Made by a program: the position numbers and the translations under genes
Notes under the pieces: model-generated
Databases searched by the model: none
Seen by the model: the letters and a program-made list of their open reading frames with translations, nothing else
Told to the model about the DNA's origin: nothing
In this document: positions 8,565 to 17,863 of the stretch, in pieces
Layout of the letters: the number at the start of each line of letters is the position of its first letter
Numbering within the stretch: the stretch's first letter is position 1
Assembly (NCBI GenBank): GCA_007693785.1
Contig: RECY01000024.1
Location: 186,001-250,000 of the forward strand
DNA: 64,000 nt
Reading direction: 5' to 3'
From: Phycisphaerales bacterium
GTDB lineage: Bacteria > Planctomycetota > Phycisphaerae > Phycisphaerales > UBA1924

Positions 8565-9356
8565 GTGATCGATACGCACTGCCACCTGACGTTCAAGGAC
8601 TTCCGCGACCGCGTGGGGGAGACGCTCGGGGCGGCTTCCCGACGCGGCGTCACGGGCGCGATCACGATCAGCACGACCACGCGGGACTGCCTGGAGGCGC
8701 TCGAGATCGCCCGGGCGCACGAGCGTGTCTGGTGCTCGTCCGGGGTTCACCCTTTGCACAGCCATGAGGGGCCGCACGTGTGGGAGAACCTCCGGACGGT
8801 CGCGAAGGCCCCGGAGTGCGTCGCGTGGGGGGAGCTCGGGCTGGACTTGCACTACGACGGCCCGCACCGGGCGGTGCAGGACGCGGTGCTGGCCGAGCAA
8901 CTCGCGTTCATCGAATCGTGCGCACGGTCGGACGATGCGTTGGACCTGCCGATCGTGATCCATTGCCGCGAGGCGTTCGAGGAGCTGCTGCCGGTGCTGC
9001 GGGGCGCGCCGTTTCGGGGGGACCGGTACGTCTTCCATTGCTTCACGGGCAGCGCCGCCGAGGTGCGCAAGGTGCTGGACTTCGGCGCATTTGTGAGCTT
9101 TACCGGCGTGGTGACGTACAAGAACGCGCAAGAGGTGGCGGCGGCGGCGCGGCTGGTGCCGAGCGATCGGATCATGGTCGAGACCGACGCCCCGTTCCTG
9201 AGCCCGGAGCCGAACCGGGGCAAGCGCCCGTGCGTGCCGGCGTACAGCCGAGACACGGCCGAGTTTCTGGCAAAGGCCCGGGGCGTGCCTTGGGCGACGT
9301 TCCACGAGCAGATCAACGCGAACACGCGAGCGTTCTTCGGGATCGAGGCGGTCTGA
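8565..9356 (+). CDS. tatD: TatD family metal-dependent hydrolase (DNase)
   Basis: A 263-residue TIM-barrel metal hydrolase. The metal ligands are visible in DTHCHL at the N-terminus, the ELGLDLHY strand, PIVIHCREA, HCFTGS and the late ETDAPFLSPEP, each a TatD hallmark. Family members are 3'-5' exonucleases or D-aminoacyl-tRNA deacylase-like enzymes in the cytoplasm. The GTG at 8565 follows TATGCT by 6 nt and directly opens the MIDTHCH motif, which fixes the start. Upstream in-frame starts would run back into the divergent gene. Confidence 0.93.
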   Translation: MIDTHCHLTFKDFRDRVGETLGAASRRGVTGAITISTTTRDCLEALEIARAHERVWCSSGVHPLHSHEGPHVWENLRTVAKAPECVAWGELGLDLHYDGPHRAVQDAVLAEQLAFIESCARSDDALDLPIVIHCREAFEELLPVLRGAPFRGDRYVFHCFTGSAAEVRKVLDFGAFVSFTGVVTYKNAQEVAAAARLVPSDRIMVETDAPFLSPEPNRGKRPCVPAYSRDTAEFLAKARGVPWATFHEQINANTRAFFGIEAV

Positions 9357-9399
9357 GCCCGGTGGGCGGGGGCGGGCCCGGTTGGGCGCGGGTGGTCCG

Positions 9400-9405
9400 T
9401 ACACT
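9400..9405 (+). promoter_or_regulatory. -10-like box, probable leaderless start of lgt
   Basis: TACACT with 8 nt to the ATG at 9414. It supports 9414 over the TTG at 9405, which would lie partly inside the box. Confidence 0.5.
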
Positions 9406-9413
9406 TGCGCCTC

Positions 9414-10514
9414 ATGATGCCGACGTTGCCGTTCGACACGCCGACTGTGCTCGCCGCCTGGCTCCACGACTGGAACCCGGTGCTGCTCCCGATCTCGGGC
9501 GATTTCGCGGTGCGGTGGTACGGGCTGTCGTACGTCGCGGGCTTCGCGGTGGGGTATTTTCTGCTTCGGTTCATGTCGCGTCGCGGGATGACGCCGATCC
9601 CCGGCGACCGGGCGTTCGACGTGATCATCATCGCCGCGATCACGGGTGTCGTGGGGGGGCGGCTCGGGTATGTCGCGTTTTACCAGCCGTCGCTGTTGTG
9701 GAGTTTTGACAGCGGGTTCCCGTGGTGGAGCGTGCTCGCGTTGAATCAGGGCGGGATGGCGAGCCACGGCGGGATCATGGGCGTGTTCATCGGGGCGTGG
9801 CTGGTGAGCCGCGGGTTCCGGGCGGAGGTCGCGCCGGGGCGGATCGAGCGTGTGGGGAGGAGCCGTCTGCTGCACGTGTGCGACGTGTTCGCGGCGATCG
9901 CGCCGCCGGGGCTGCTGTTCGGGCGGCTGGCAAATTTTGTGAACGGGGAGTTACTGGGGCGTGTGGTGGCGCCGCCGGGCGAGGCGGCGCCGTGGTGGGC
10001 GGTGCGGTTCCCGCAGGAGCATCTGACCAAGCACGCGCCGGCGTTGAGCGAGTCGCAGGAGGACGAGCTGACCCGGCTTGTGCGCGACGTCGCGCCCGGG
10101 GCCAACTCGTTCGAGACCGGGTACCAGCGGGTGCTGGAGCTGTTGCAGAGCGGGCACGCGGACGTCGCGGCCCGTCTGGAGCCGCTGGTGAGCGCGCGTC
10201 ACCCGTCGCAGCTCTATCAGGCGCTCTGCGAGGGGCTGATCGTGGGGCTGGTCGTGTGGCTGGTCTGGCGTCGCCCGAGGACGCCGGGCGTTGTGGGGGC
10301 GTGGTTTTTGATCAGCTACGGCTTGTTGCGGATCGCGACCGAGTTCGTGCGCCTGCCGGATGCGCATCTGGTGGTGACGCGGTTCGCGGGGCTGAGCCGG
10401 GGGCAGTGGCTGAGCGGGATGATGGTGCTCGCGGGGGTCGCGATGCTGGTGTGGGTGAGGCGACGCGGGGGGGAGAAGCTTGGGGGTTGGGGGCGGGCGA
10501 CGGCGCAGGAGTGA
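9414..10514 (+). CDS. lgt: Prolipoprotein diacylglyceryl transferase
   Basis: Transfers diacylglycerol from phosphatidylglycerol to the lipobox cysteine of prolipoproteins in the inner membrane. The 366-residue polytopic protein shows VRWYGLSY near the first membrane segment, then GGRLGYVAFY, the essential histidine loop QGGMASHGGIMGV, and the Lgt signature ANFVNGELLGR. HPSQLYQALCEG opens the C-terminal part. It is about 70 residues longer than the E. coli enzyme, mostly from a loop between ELLGR and HPSQLY. Its activity fits the lipoproteins encoded in this window (12838, 20618, 25592). A hairpin follows the stop. Confidence 0.96.
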   Translation: MMPTLPFDTPTVLAAWLHDWNPVLLPISGDFAVRWYGLSYVAGFAVGYFLLRFMSRRGMTPIPGDRAFDVIIIAAITGVVGGRLGYVAFYQPSLLWSFDSGFPWWSVLALNQGGMASHGGIMGVFIGAWLVSRGFRAEVAPGRIERVGRSRLLHVCDVFAAIAPPGLLFGRLANFVNGELLGRVVAPPGEAAPWWAVRFPQEHLTKHAPALSESQEDELTRLVRDVAPGANSFETGYQRVLELLQSGHADVAARLEPLVSARHPSQLYQALCEGLIVGLVVWLVWRRPRTPGVVGAWFLISYGLLRIATEFVRLPDAHLVVTRFAGLSRGQWLSGMMVLAGVAMLVWVRRRGGEKLGGWGRATAQE

Positions 10515-10563
10515 GCGTGGTTGGACGGGGGGAGGGAGGAAAGAAGGAGCGAAGGGAGGGGAG

Positions 10564-10588
10564 CACTGACCTCTTGAAGAGGTCAGTG
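10564..10588. terminator. Palindromic hairpin between convergent genes
   Basis: A perfect palindrome with 12-bp arms (CACTGACCTCTT / AAGAGGTCAGTG) around one base lies between the lgt stop and the stop of the DUF368 gene on the other strand. It can act as a two-way terminator, though no T-tract follows. GTGGCAC overlaps its right end, as in the other hairpins of the window. Confidence 0.6.
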
Positions 10589-10605
10589 GCACGGGATTGG
10601 GAGGG

Positions 10606-11679
10606 TCAGTTGGTATCTTTTTCGCGTCCGAGGCGGGCGACGCCCATCGTGACGATGAAACCGAGCCCGACGAGCCCGAGGCTGCCCGCGACCTGCCCGA
10701 TGGTGGGGGTGAACAAACGTTCTTCCCAGTCTTTGGCGTTGGATGGCTCAGCGAACTCCGCGGCGTTCGCTTCGGTCACGGGTTCGCCCTTGAAGACCTC
10801 GCCGACCGTGGGCGGCACGCCCTCGCGGAAGGGGTAGAGCCCGGCGGGGGCGGCCAGCAGCAAGCCGAGCAGCAGCCCCAGCGTCGGCTTCTCGTAGTGA
10901 CGAAGGACGTAGCGGAGGATGTTCGCGACACCGACGACCCCGACGAGCACGCCGACGCCGACGGGGACGAGGATGCGGAGCTGGGCGAGGGCCGCGCCGA
11001 CGTCGGCGGCGCGGGCCGCGTCGACGGCGTCCTTGATCGAGTTCACGATCGGTTCATACTGCCCGAGCAGGAGGAGCAGGTAGGCCCCGCTGACGCCGGG
11101 GAGGATCATGGCGCTCGCGCCGGCGACGCCGCCGAGGGCGAGCATGAGCGTGCTTGTGCTGCCCGCGTCGCCGCGTTCGGCCCCGGCGGTCTGGAGTACG
11201 ACCAGCCCGAGCATAACGAGTGCCCCGCAGGCGAGGCCGATCCAGGCGCCGGGGTTGAAGGGGCGCGTCATGCGGGCCAGAATGGGCGCGCCGCCGAGCG
11301 TGAGCCCGATGAAGAGGCTGAACATGCCCCATCGGAAGCTGACGAGCGAGGCGGCGATGATCCCGCTGCCGGCGCCGATCGCGACCAGCGCGCTGCAGAC
11401 GATGATCGCGAGGACGGCGATGGTGGTCGGGCGCAGTCGGAGGCGGGTGAGGTCGCTGATCGCTTCGATGAAGCGCCGGTAGATGCCGACGGCGACGAGC
11501 ATGGTGCCGCCGCTGATGCCGGGGACGAGGTTCGCCAGGCCCATGAAGGCGCCGCCGACGGCGCAGCGTGCGATCAGGCCCGGCGTCAGCCTGCCCGGGT
11601 CCGGGGCGTCCGAGCCCGCGTCGGGCGAGGGGTTCTGCCCGTTGGGAGGGGGTGATGGCGGGGCGTGAGGCTCGGTCAT
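10606..11679 (-). CDS. DUF368 membrane protein, PopT-type undecaprenyl phosphate transporter
   Basis: A 357-residue polytopic inner-membrane protein. The DUF368 signature is present twice in inverted-repeat style: VPGISGGTMLVAVGIYRRFIEAI in the N-terminal half and ILPGVSGAYLLLLLGQYEPI in the C-terminal half. DUF368 proteins have been shown in other bacteria to recycle the carrier undecaprenyl phosphate across the membrane, which supports cell-envelope synthesis. The N-terminal 40 residues are a polar proline-rich cytoplasmic tail. The gene is divergent from galE, another envelope-precursor gene, across about 125 bp. Family assignment is firm; transport function is carried over from studied relatives. 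Confidence 0.9.
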   Translation of the reverse strand: MTEPHAPPSPPPNGQNPSPDAGSDAPDPGRLTPGLIARCAVGGAFMGLANLVPGISGGTMLVAVGIYRRFIEAISDLTRLRLRPTTIAVLAIIVCSALVAIGAGSGIIAASLVSFRWGMFSLFIGLTLGGAPILARMTRPFNPGAWIGLACGALVMLGLVVLQTAGAERGDAGSTSTLMLALGGVAGASAMILPGVSGAYLLLLLGQYEPIVNSIKDAVDAARAADVGAALAQLRILVPVGVGVLVGVVGVANILRYVLRHYEKPTLGLLLGLLLAAPAGLYPFREGVPPTVGEVFKGEPVTEANAAEFAEPSNAKDWEERLFTPTIGQVAGSLGLVGLGFIVTMGVARLGREKDTN

Positions 11680-11743
11680 CGGGGGCTCCGGGCAGTGTTG
11701 ACGGGCGGGGTCGCGCGAGCGGGGGTCGGGGGGGACGAGCCGA

Positions 11744-11749
11744 TATCAT
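11744..11749 (+). promoter_or_regulatory. -10-like box upstream of galE
   Basis: TATCAT lies in the divergent region, about 55 nt before the galE start. Unlike the leaderless genes, galE has a GGGAG Shine-Dalgarno at 11794-11798. Confidence 0.35.
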
Positions 11750-11803
11750 CGACGGGCCGCTGGCGGACGTCCAGCCGACTGAGGGATGCGTTTGGGAGTG
11801 ATG

Positions 11804-12841
11804 ATGCAGGTGCTTGTGACCGGCGGGGCCGGGTATATCGGATCGCACGCGGTGCAGCGGCTTCTGGCCGGTGGGCACGACGTCACGGTGATCGACAACC
11901 TGAGCCGCGGCAACCGTTCGGCGATCGATCGCCTCGCGGAGCGTCACGACCCGAGCGGGGACCGCTTGCGGTTTGTCGAGGCGGACGTGGGCGATCGCCC
12001 GATCGTGGACGCCGTGCTGCGGGACGCGAAGCCGGATGCGGTGCTGCACTTCGCGGCCCTCGCCTACGTCGGCGAGAGCGTGCACCAGCCGCTGCGTTAC
12101 TGGCGGGCGAACACGTCCGCGTCGATCGAGCTGCTCGACGCGTGCCTGGACGCGGGCGTGGAGCGGTTCATCTTTAGCAGCACCTGCGCGAGCTACGGCG
12201 AGCCGTCGCCGGAGCGGATCCCGATCGGCGAGGACTGCCCGCAGCACCCGATCAACCCGTACGGGCGGAGCAAGCTCGCGTTTGAGCGCGCGCTGTTCGA
12301 CGCGGGCGAGGCGCAGAAGCTCACGGGCAAGGCGTTCGCGTGTGCGGCGCTGCGGTATTTCAACGTCGCGGGCTCCGACCGGACCGGGCTCATCGGCGAA
12401 TCGCACGACCCGGAGACGCACCTGATCCCGATCCTGCTCCAGGTCGCCCTCGGGCAGCGGGAGCGGGTAACGGTGTTCGGGACGGATTACGACACGCCGG
12501 ACGGGACGTGCGTCCGCGATTACGTCCATGTCGAAGACCTGATCGATGCGCACCTCGCGGTGCTCGGGAAGCTCGAGGCGGGGGACGTGCGGACGTACAA
12601 CCTCGGGATCGGGAAAGGCTCCAGCGTGCGGGAGATGATCGAAGCGACGCGGCGTGTGACGGGGCACGCGATCCCCACGGAGGACGGCCCGCGCCGCGAG
12701 GGTGACCCGCCGACGCTGTTCGCCGATCCGTCGAAGATCGAGCGCGAGATCGGCTGGCGGGCGAGCATCACCGACCTTGACGAGATCATCGAATCCGCGT
12801 GGCGATGGTTCCGCGAGCACCCGCGGGGGTACGCGTCGTGA
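11804..12841 (+). CDS. galE: UDP-glucose 4-epimerase
   Basis: Interconverts UDP-glucose and UDP-galactose for sugar use and surface polysaccharides. The 345-residue short-chain dehydrogenase has the NAD loop VTGGAGYIGS at the N-terminus, the serine site SSTCASYGEP, the catalytic YGRSK and RYFNVAGSD, and the GalE-specific DGTCVRDYVHVEDL. Starts at 11786, 11801 and 11804 are in frame. The GGGAG at 11794-11798 suits 11804 best, and this gives the usual MxxLVTGGAGYIG N-terminus. The stop overlaps the start of the following lipoprotein gene by 4 bp, so the two are probably co-translated. Confidence 0.95.
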   Translation: MQVLVTGGAGYIGSHAVQRLLAGGHDVTVIDNLSRGNRSAIDRLAERHDPSGDRLRFVEADVGDRPIVDAVLRDAKPDAVLHFAALAYVGESVHQPLRYWRANTSASIELLDACLDAGVERFIFSSTCASYGEPSPERIPIGEDCPQHPINPYGRSKLAFERALFDAGEAQKLTGKAFACAALRYFNVAGSDRTGLIGESHDPETHLIPILLQVALGQRERVTVFGTDYDTPDGTCVRDYVHVEDLIDAHLAVLGKLEAGDVRTYNLGIGKGSSVREMIEATRRVTGHAIPTEDGPRREGDPPTLFADPSKIEREIGWRASITDLDEIIESAWRWFREHPRGYAS

Positions 12842-14319
12842 GCCGTTGCAGGCGATCCGCGGTTTGGATGTTGGCGCTCGCTGCCTTTGTGGTATGCGTT
12901 GCGGGGTGTGTGCGGAACATTCAGCCCCAGATCCAGCCCGCGGCGTTCGGCGCGGTCGGCGGTGCGTCGTCGCGTCTCGTGGCGGACGAGGGCGGGATCG
13001 AGGCGATCTGGCCGGAGCGTGTCAGCGATCCGGGCTCCCGCGAGAACGCCCTTGCGGTGCGCGGCGTCATTCTCCCACTTGGTCCGGTCGGCATCCGCAT
13101 GACCCGGCTCTCGAGAGATTCAAATACATTTTTCTTCCCGGAGGACATTGCTCGCCTTCGATTGCTGGAAGAGGACGAAGACGCACCAGTTCTGATGTTC
13201 GGCGGCACCCGGGAAGGGCGCATGTTCGAAGCGTTGCACGCGTCGTACCGGCCCGATCTTCGGGCGATGCAAAGCCGTGGTGTTGCGGATCGGCCCGCCC
13301 CAGACAACGCAGGCGGCATGGAGATCGAGGATGACCGCACCCGTATCCCCGGGGTGTTCGAGGACGCCGGGAGCATGTGGGGGGTCGAGGCGGGGACGAC
13401 GCCCACGGGCGTGGAATCGTTTGTGTTTATCTCGGGCGCGCCAGACATCAGCCGTCGCAGCGGTGAGCGATTTATCCGCATCGAGCGGACGTGGTACCAG
13501 CTCGTCGAGCCTTCCACGCCCGAGCCTCGCGGCGTCGTGCTGCTGATCCCCGGGATGTTCGGGACGCCCGAGCCGGTGGTGGAGCGGCTTGTGCGCGCGC
13601 TCAGCGGACGCGGGTACGCGGTGGTCCGGTTCCTCGCGCACTCGGCGCGATTTACTGAGAAAGTGACGATCGACCTGGATCCATCGGACTTGCCCGCGGC
13701 TGCGGACCGCATCGCGCGGACCTTCGGCGAGCGTGCGGCGGAGAATGCGTACGCCGCGAGCGCGGCCGTGCGCGACGCGCTCGAGCGTCGCTCGGCGTGG
13801 CGGGACAAGCCGGTTGCCGCGGTCGGCTTCTCCGGCGGCGCGATGGTGCTGCCGACGGTGCTCGCGTACGACCCGGAGCTGTACGACGCGGCGGTGTATG
13901 TCGCAGGAGGGGCGCACTACTGGCGGATCGCGCAGGAGTCGAACTATCGCCAGTGGATCGATTCGGTGCGCTGGCGGTGGGTCGGCCCGGGGACGCGGGA
14001 CGCGGTGAACAACGCCCCGCCGGCCGAGGGGTTGAAGGAGGAGCTGGACCGGCTCTATCTGGAGCGCGCCCCGCTGGACGCGGCGCGCACGGGGGAGGCG
14101 GTGCGCGGGATTCGGTCGCTGATGATCCACGCGTCGAACGACCAGGCCGTGCCGGCCGAGCTTGGGGATCTGCTCTGGGAGCGGCTCGGTCGCCCGGAGC
14201 GCCGCGTGCTCCCGGTCGGGCACGAGTTGCTGTTCATCACGCTGCCGACGCAGTTTCTCGGGATCATCGACTGGCTCGAAGCGGGCGGGGACGCCCCCGT
14301 ACGGCGGAGCGATCACTGA
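12838..14319 (+). CDS. Alpha/beta-hydrolase lipoprotein
   Basis: A 493-residue predicted lipoprotein. From GTG 12838 the N-terminus is a basic stretch, a hydrophobic core and lipobox VAGC with lipidated Cys24. The hydrolase domain begins at GVVLLIPGMFGTPEP. The nucleophile is Ser332 in GFSGGAM, with the likely acid Asp435 in HASNDQAV and His462 in PVGHELL. The 220 residues between lipobox and hydrolase core are unassigned. The start was chosen because GTGA overlaps the galE stop and gives a clean lipoprotein signal. It is likely an envelope esterase or lipase of unknown substrate. Confidence 0.82.
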   Translation: MSRCRRSAVWMLALAAFVVCVAGCVRNIQPQIQPAAFGAVGGASSRLVADEGGIEAIWPERVSDPGSRENALAVRGVILPLGPVGIRMTRLSRDSNTFFFPEDIARLRLLEEDEDAPVLMFGGTREGRMFEALHASYRPDLRAMQSRGVADRPAPDNAGGMEIEDDRTRIPGVFEDAGSMWGVEAGTTPTGVESFVFISGAPDISRRSGERFIRIERTWYQLVEPSTPEPRGVVLLIPGMFGTPEPVVERLVRALSGRGYAVVRFLAHSARFTEKVTIDLDPSDLPAAADRIARTFGERAAENAYAASAAVRDALERRSAWRDKPVAAVGFSGGAMVLPTVLAYDPELYDAAVYVAGGAHYWRIAQESNYRQWIDSVRWRWVGPGTRDAVNNAPPAEGLKEELDRLYLERAPLDAARTGEAVRGIRSLMIHASNDQAVPAELGDLLWERLGRPERRVLPVGHELLFITLPTQFLGIIDWLEAGGDAPVRRSDH

Positions 14320-14323
14320 GTCG

Positions 14324-14351
14324 TACTTTTGAGATTGCGCATCGCTAGGAG
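14324..14351 (+). promoter_or_regulatory. -10-like box and strong Shine-Dalgarno before a CTG start
   Basis: TACTTT at 14324-14329 could set a transcript start near 14336. AGGAG at 14347-14351 lies 8 nt before CTG 14360. No ATG, GTG or TTG in the correct frame sits near this Shine-Dalgarno, so it decides for CTG. Confidence 0.5.
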
Positions 14352-14359
14352 ACTTTGCC

Positions 14360-15358
14360 CTGTTCCGGACCGCGATCAGCCCGTACCACCTGACGACGCG
14401 TGAAGCGCCGGCGATGGCCGCGTTGTTGCTGAGCGACGACGCGGTGACGCTGCGCCCTTCGCCCGCCGAGGGCGGCGCGAGTTTTGCGGACGTGCAGCGT
14501 GCGGTCGGTGCGGTGCCGCGGTTTTACGCGTTTATGCAGTCGTGGCAGTGGTCGATGCCGCTGTGGCGCACGGGCGTGCTCGCGGCGGCCTCGGGCGGCG
14601 AGGACGCGGCGTCGGACGTGGGCGACGTGTGCGAGGCGATCGCGGCTCAGGACCGCCTCTCGCCGCTGCGCCCGCTGATGCGACGGGATTGGCTCGACGA
14701 TCGGGCGCGGTATCTGGACGCGGTCGCGGGGGATTTGCTCCGTGGCGGGCCGGACCCGGCGGTCTCGGTGCCTCTCGCGGCGGCGATCGACCGCTTTAGT
14801 GCTCGCCACGGGCTGGTGGTGGTGCGGAGCGCGCCGACGAGCGTGGCGCAGAAGGCCGAGGCGCGTCTGGCGACGCGGTTGCTGGCGTTCAGCGTGCCGG
14901 TGCTGGATCAGGCCGAGGGGGATCGGTTGCTGGAAGCTCGGCGCGAGCTCGCGCCGGAGCTGGGTGCTTTGCGGGGCACGCTCTCGGAGCTTGTGCGTCT
15001 CGTGCAGGTCGGGGCGACGGGCACGGACGCCGGCGTGCGCGCACTCGAGGCGGACGTGGCGCGCGCGGCACGGGAATACGCGTCGGCGTTCGTCGCGGTG
15101 TCGGGCGAGCTCACGCGGATCGATGATCCGGACGACGCACGCGTCACGCAGGCGATGGTCTCGGTGACGCTGGTGCGGCTGCCGACCGACGCGGTGCTGC
15201 GGTCGAGCGCGGCCGCGGCGCGGGCGTATCTGGGCACGGGCGCGCCCGTGCGTGGGTCGGGGGCGGGTGCGGCGACGCTGCCGGTGCACGCGCCGAAGGC
15301 GGGCTCGGTCGTTGCGGCGATGGTGAAGACGATCGGTCGCCCGTCGCCTCGCGCGTAG
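14360..15358 (+). CDS. Hypothetical protein with probable CTG start
   Basis: A protein of about 332 residues from CTG 14360, or 314 from the first ATG at 14414; I do not recognise the family. The frame is open from the stop at 14330 onward, and the 18 codons before the ATG read as protein (FRTAISPYHLTTREAPA). The protein is alanine-rich and mostly helical. It has a stretch FYAFMQSWQWSMPLWR near residue 60, where the tryptophans cluster, and a low-complexity GS/GA linker near the C-terminus. No signal peptide or membrane segment is evident. It is followed after 48 bp by the DUF255 gene on the same strand. Real coding is supported by length, codon use and the Shine-Dalgarno. Confidence 0.7.
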   Translation: MFRTAISPYHLTTREAPAMAALLLSDDAVTLRPSPAEGGASFADVQRAVGAVPRFYAFMQSWQWSMPLWRTGVLAAASGGEDAASDVGDVCEAIAAQDRLSPLRPLMRRDWLDDRARYLDAVAGDLLRGGPDPAVSVPLAAAIDRFSARHGLVVVRSAPTSVAQKAEARLATRLLAFSVPVLDQAEGDRLLEARRELAPELGALRGTLSELVRLVQVGATGTDAGVRALEADVARAAREYASAFVAVSGELTRIDDPDDARVTQAMVSVTLVRLPTDAVLRSSAAAARAYLGTGAPVRGSGAGAATLPVHAPKAGSVVAAMVKTIGRPSPRA

Positions 15359-15361
15359 CAT
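15356..15361 (+). promoter_or_regulatory. -10-like box upstream of the DUF255 gene
   Basis: TAGCAT overlaps the stop of the preceding gene. It is followed by a leader of about 40 nt with CCGGAG before ATG 15407. Confidence 0.35.
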
Positions 15362-15406
15362 CTTCCGGGGAACCGCCCGGGCGCACCGGGCAGAGCCGGA
15401 GCACGC

Positions 15407-17803
15407 ATGCCGAGCCCACGCGATCACGATGCCGCCGAGCCCCGAGCCGCGAACCGTCTGGCGCAGGAGGCGAGCCCCTACCTGCTGCAGCATGCGCACA
15501 ATCCGGTGGACTGGCGCCCGTGGGGGCGCGAGGCGTTCGAGGAAGCACGCCGGCGTGACGTGCCGATCTTTCTGAGCATCGGGTACAGCACGTGCTACTG
15601 GTGCCATGTGATGGAGCGGGAATCGTTCGAGAGCGAGCGGATCGCGCGGCTGATGAACGAGCGCTTCGTGTGCGTGAAGGTCGACCGGGAGGAGCGCCCC
15701 GAGGTCGATGACGTGTACATGTGCGCGACGGTGACGATGACCGGTCGCGGCGGGTGGCCGATGTCGGTGTTCTTGGAGCCGGGGGAGCTGCGCCCGTTCT
15801 GGTGCGGGACTTATTTTCCGAGCGAGCCACGACCCGAGCTCGGGGGGATGCCGAGCTTCCCGCAGGTGCTGGAGGGGATGTCCGGCGCGTGGCGGGAGCG
15901 CCGGTCGGAGGTGCTGGAGCAGGCCGAGCAGCTTGCTGAGGCGGTGCGCGAGCAGCTCGGGGGCGGCGGCGAGGCGGGGGCGGTGCGCCGCGGGGTGGTG
16001 GCCGAGGCGCTCGCGACGCTCCTGCGGATGTTCGATCGCACGCACGGCGGGTTCGGCGGGGCGCCGAAGTTTCCGCAGCCGGTGTTTCTGGACCTCCTGC
16101 TCACGCTGCGTGCGCACGCCGGCGACGACGCGACGCGAGCGGGGATCGATCAAGGCGTGCGCACGACGCTGGACAAGATGGCGGCCGGGGGGATCCACGA
16201 TCAGGTCGGCGGCGGGTTTCATCGGTACGCGGTGGACGGCGTGTGGCTGGTGCCGCACTTTGAGAAGATGCTGTACGACAACGCGCAGCTCGCGTCGGTG
16301 TACGCGGTCGCGGGCGCGGTCTACGGCGACGATGCGTACGTGCGCACGGCGAGGCGTACGCTCGCGTACGTGCAGCGTGAGATAACCCACCCGGACGGGG
16401 CGTTCTTCAGCGCGCAGGACGCCGAGGTCGATGGACGCGAGGGGTTGAACTATCTCTGGCTCCCGGGCGAGGTCCGGGGCGCGATGGGCGACACCGACGA
16501 CGCGGCGTTCGCGATCCGGCATTACGGGCTCGATCGCGGGACCAACTTTCAGGACCCGCACCATCTGGACGAGCCCGCGCGGAACGTGCTGCGCCTCGAC
16601 GACGTGCCGGAGCGGTTGAGCCAGCGGTTCGGGGAAGAGCCCGCGGCGTTCACCGCTCGTCTGGATCGGATCAACGCGGAGTTGCTCGGCGTGCGCGACC
16701 GGCGCAAGCAGCCGCACCTGGACGACAAGGTGCTGACGTCGTGGAACGGGCTGATGATCGCGGCCTTTGCGCAGGCAAGCGAGGTGTTCGCGGACGCGGG
16801 GTTGTACGCGTGTGGGGCGCGGGCCGCGGGGTTTGTGCTGGAGCGCATGATCGACGCGGACGGCGAACTGCGTCGCTCGTGGCGGGACGGGCGGCTGGGG
16901 CCGCTGGGTGTGCTGGAGGATTCGGCGAACCTGGCGCGAGGGCTGCTGGCGTTGCACCGGGCTCGTGCGCACGCGTCGAGCGATCCGGGGGATCGATATC
17001 TGCTCGCGGCTCGGGACGTGCTGGCGAAGGGTGAGGCGGCGTTCGGCGACGGACACGGCGGGTTCTTTGACACGCGTGACGGGCAGGGGGACCTGTTCGT
17101 GCGCACGCGGTCGACGCACGACGGGGCGACGCCGAGCGGGGCGAGCGCCATGCTTGCGGCGCTCACAGATATGGCGATCGAGACCGGCGAAGCGGACGAC
17201 CGCGAGCGTGCGCTCGCGGCGCTGCGGTCGATGGCGGGGGCGATCCACGCGAGCCCGGTGGGGTGTGCGCTCGCGACGGCGTCGCTCGTGCGTCTGATCG
17301 CGGCGGGGTTTGGCGACGAGCGGAGCGTCCGCGATGGGGCGGGTTCGGAGCGGGGGGCGTCGCCTGCGCGTGCGGCAGAGTTCACGCCGGTGGAAATCTA
17401 CGCGGACGAGGAACGTCTGAAGCCGACGGAGGACGAGCCGGCGGTGTTTCACATCGTGATGCGGATCGCGGAGGGGTATCACGTCGTGGCTGCCGAGCCC
17501 GTGCCGGGCGAGGCGGAACTGGAACTCGGCCTGCAGGGCTTCCGCGCGGGGCTGATCCCGGGCTCGGGCTCGGGCGTCGCGGTGTATGCGAACTATCCGG
17601 AGGGCGAGGTGTACCGCGCGCCGGTGGAGGGCTCGCCGGAGATCCGGGTGTACACGGGCGAGGTCGAGATCGTGGTCGCGGTGGAGCGTCGCGGGGACTG
17701 GGCGGGTCGCCCGCTGCTCGGCGCAACATTCCAAGCATGCAGCGGGACGGAGTGTCTGCGACCGGTGACGGTGGAGCTTGATGTTGCGATCGATGAGGCT
17801 TGA
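15407..17803 (+). CDS. DUF255 thioredoxin-domain protein fused to a DsbD-alpha-like domain
   Basis: A 798-residue fusion. The N-terminal YyaL-type domain opens with [21 protein letters not shown] and contains a thioredoxin-like CxxC, Cys63-Tyr-Trp-Cys66, in STCYWCHVM. The middle is the alpha/alpha-barrel of this family ([37 protein letters not shown]). After about residue 660 comes a beta-rich domain like the N-terminal domain of DsbD, ending with Cys778 and Cys783 in CSGTECL. The tail is absent from typical YyaL proteins and suggests a redox partner built into the same chain. No signal peptide is visible, which is odd for a DsbD-alpha-like domain, so the cell compartment is uncertain. The catalytic role of DUF255 proteins is not established. 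Confidence 0.88.
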   Translation: MPSPRDHDAAEPRAANRLAQEASPYLLQHAHNPVDWRPWGREAFEEARRRDVPIFLSIGYSTCYWCHVMERESFESERIARLMNERFVCVKVDREERPEVDDVYMCATVTMTGRGGWPMSVFLEPGELRPFWCGTYFPSEPRPELGGMPSFPQVLEGMSGAWRERRSEVLEQAEQLAEAVREQLGGGGEAGAVRRGVVAEALATLLRMFDRTHGGFGGAPKFPQPVFLDLLLTLRAHAGDDATRAGIDQGVRTTLDKMAAGGIHDQVGGGFHRYAVDGVWLVPHFEKMLYDNAQLASVYAVAGAVYGDDAYVRTARRTLAYVQREITHPDGAFFSAQDAEVDGREGLNYLWLPGEVRGAMGDTDDAAFAIRHYGLDRGTNFQDPHHLDEPARNVLRLDDVPERLSQRFGEEPAAFTARLDRINAELLGVRDRRKQPHLDDKVLTSWNGLMIAAFAQASEVFADAGLYACGARAAGFVLERMIDADGELRRSWRDGRLGPLGVLEDSANLARGLLALHRARAHASSDPGDRYLLAARDVLAKGEAAFGDGHGGFFDTRDGQGDLFVRTRSTHDGATPSGASAMLAALTDMAIETGEADDRERALAALRSMAGAIHASPVGCALATASLVRLIAAGFGDERSVRDGAGSERGASPARAAEFTPVEIYADEERLKPTEDEPAVFHIVMRIAEGYHVVAAEPVPGEAELELGLQGFRAGLIPGSGSGVAVYANYPEGEVYRAPVEGSPEIRVYTGEVEIVVAVERRGDWAGRPLLGATFQACSGTECLRPVTVELDVAIDEA

Positions 17804-17839
17804 AATCAACGAGGCCTGAGCGGGGTCGCGGCGGGTTTG

Positions 17840-17862
17840 CACAAGGATCGAGCGGCCTTGTG
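17840..17862. terminator. Hairpin between convergent genes
   Basis: CACAAGG and CCTTGTG form a 7-bp stem with a 9-nt loop between the DUF255 stop and the HAD gene stop. No clear T-tract follows. Confidence 0.4.
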
Positions 17863-17863
17863 A

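Noticed and set aside
10585-10602. TGGCAC resembling the -24 element of a sigma-54 promoter
   Set aside because: The -12 TTGC is not at the right spacing, and the bases belong to the hairpin element family.
14345-17842. A 1165-codon open frame antisense to the CTG-start and DUF255 genes
   Set aside because: Arginine/histidine-rich shadow; the plus strand encodes a clear DUF255 protein.
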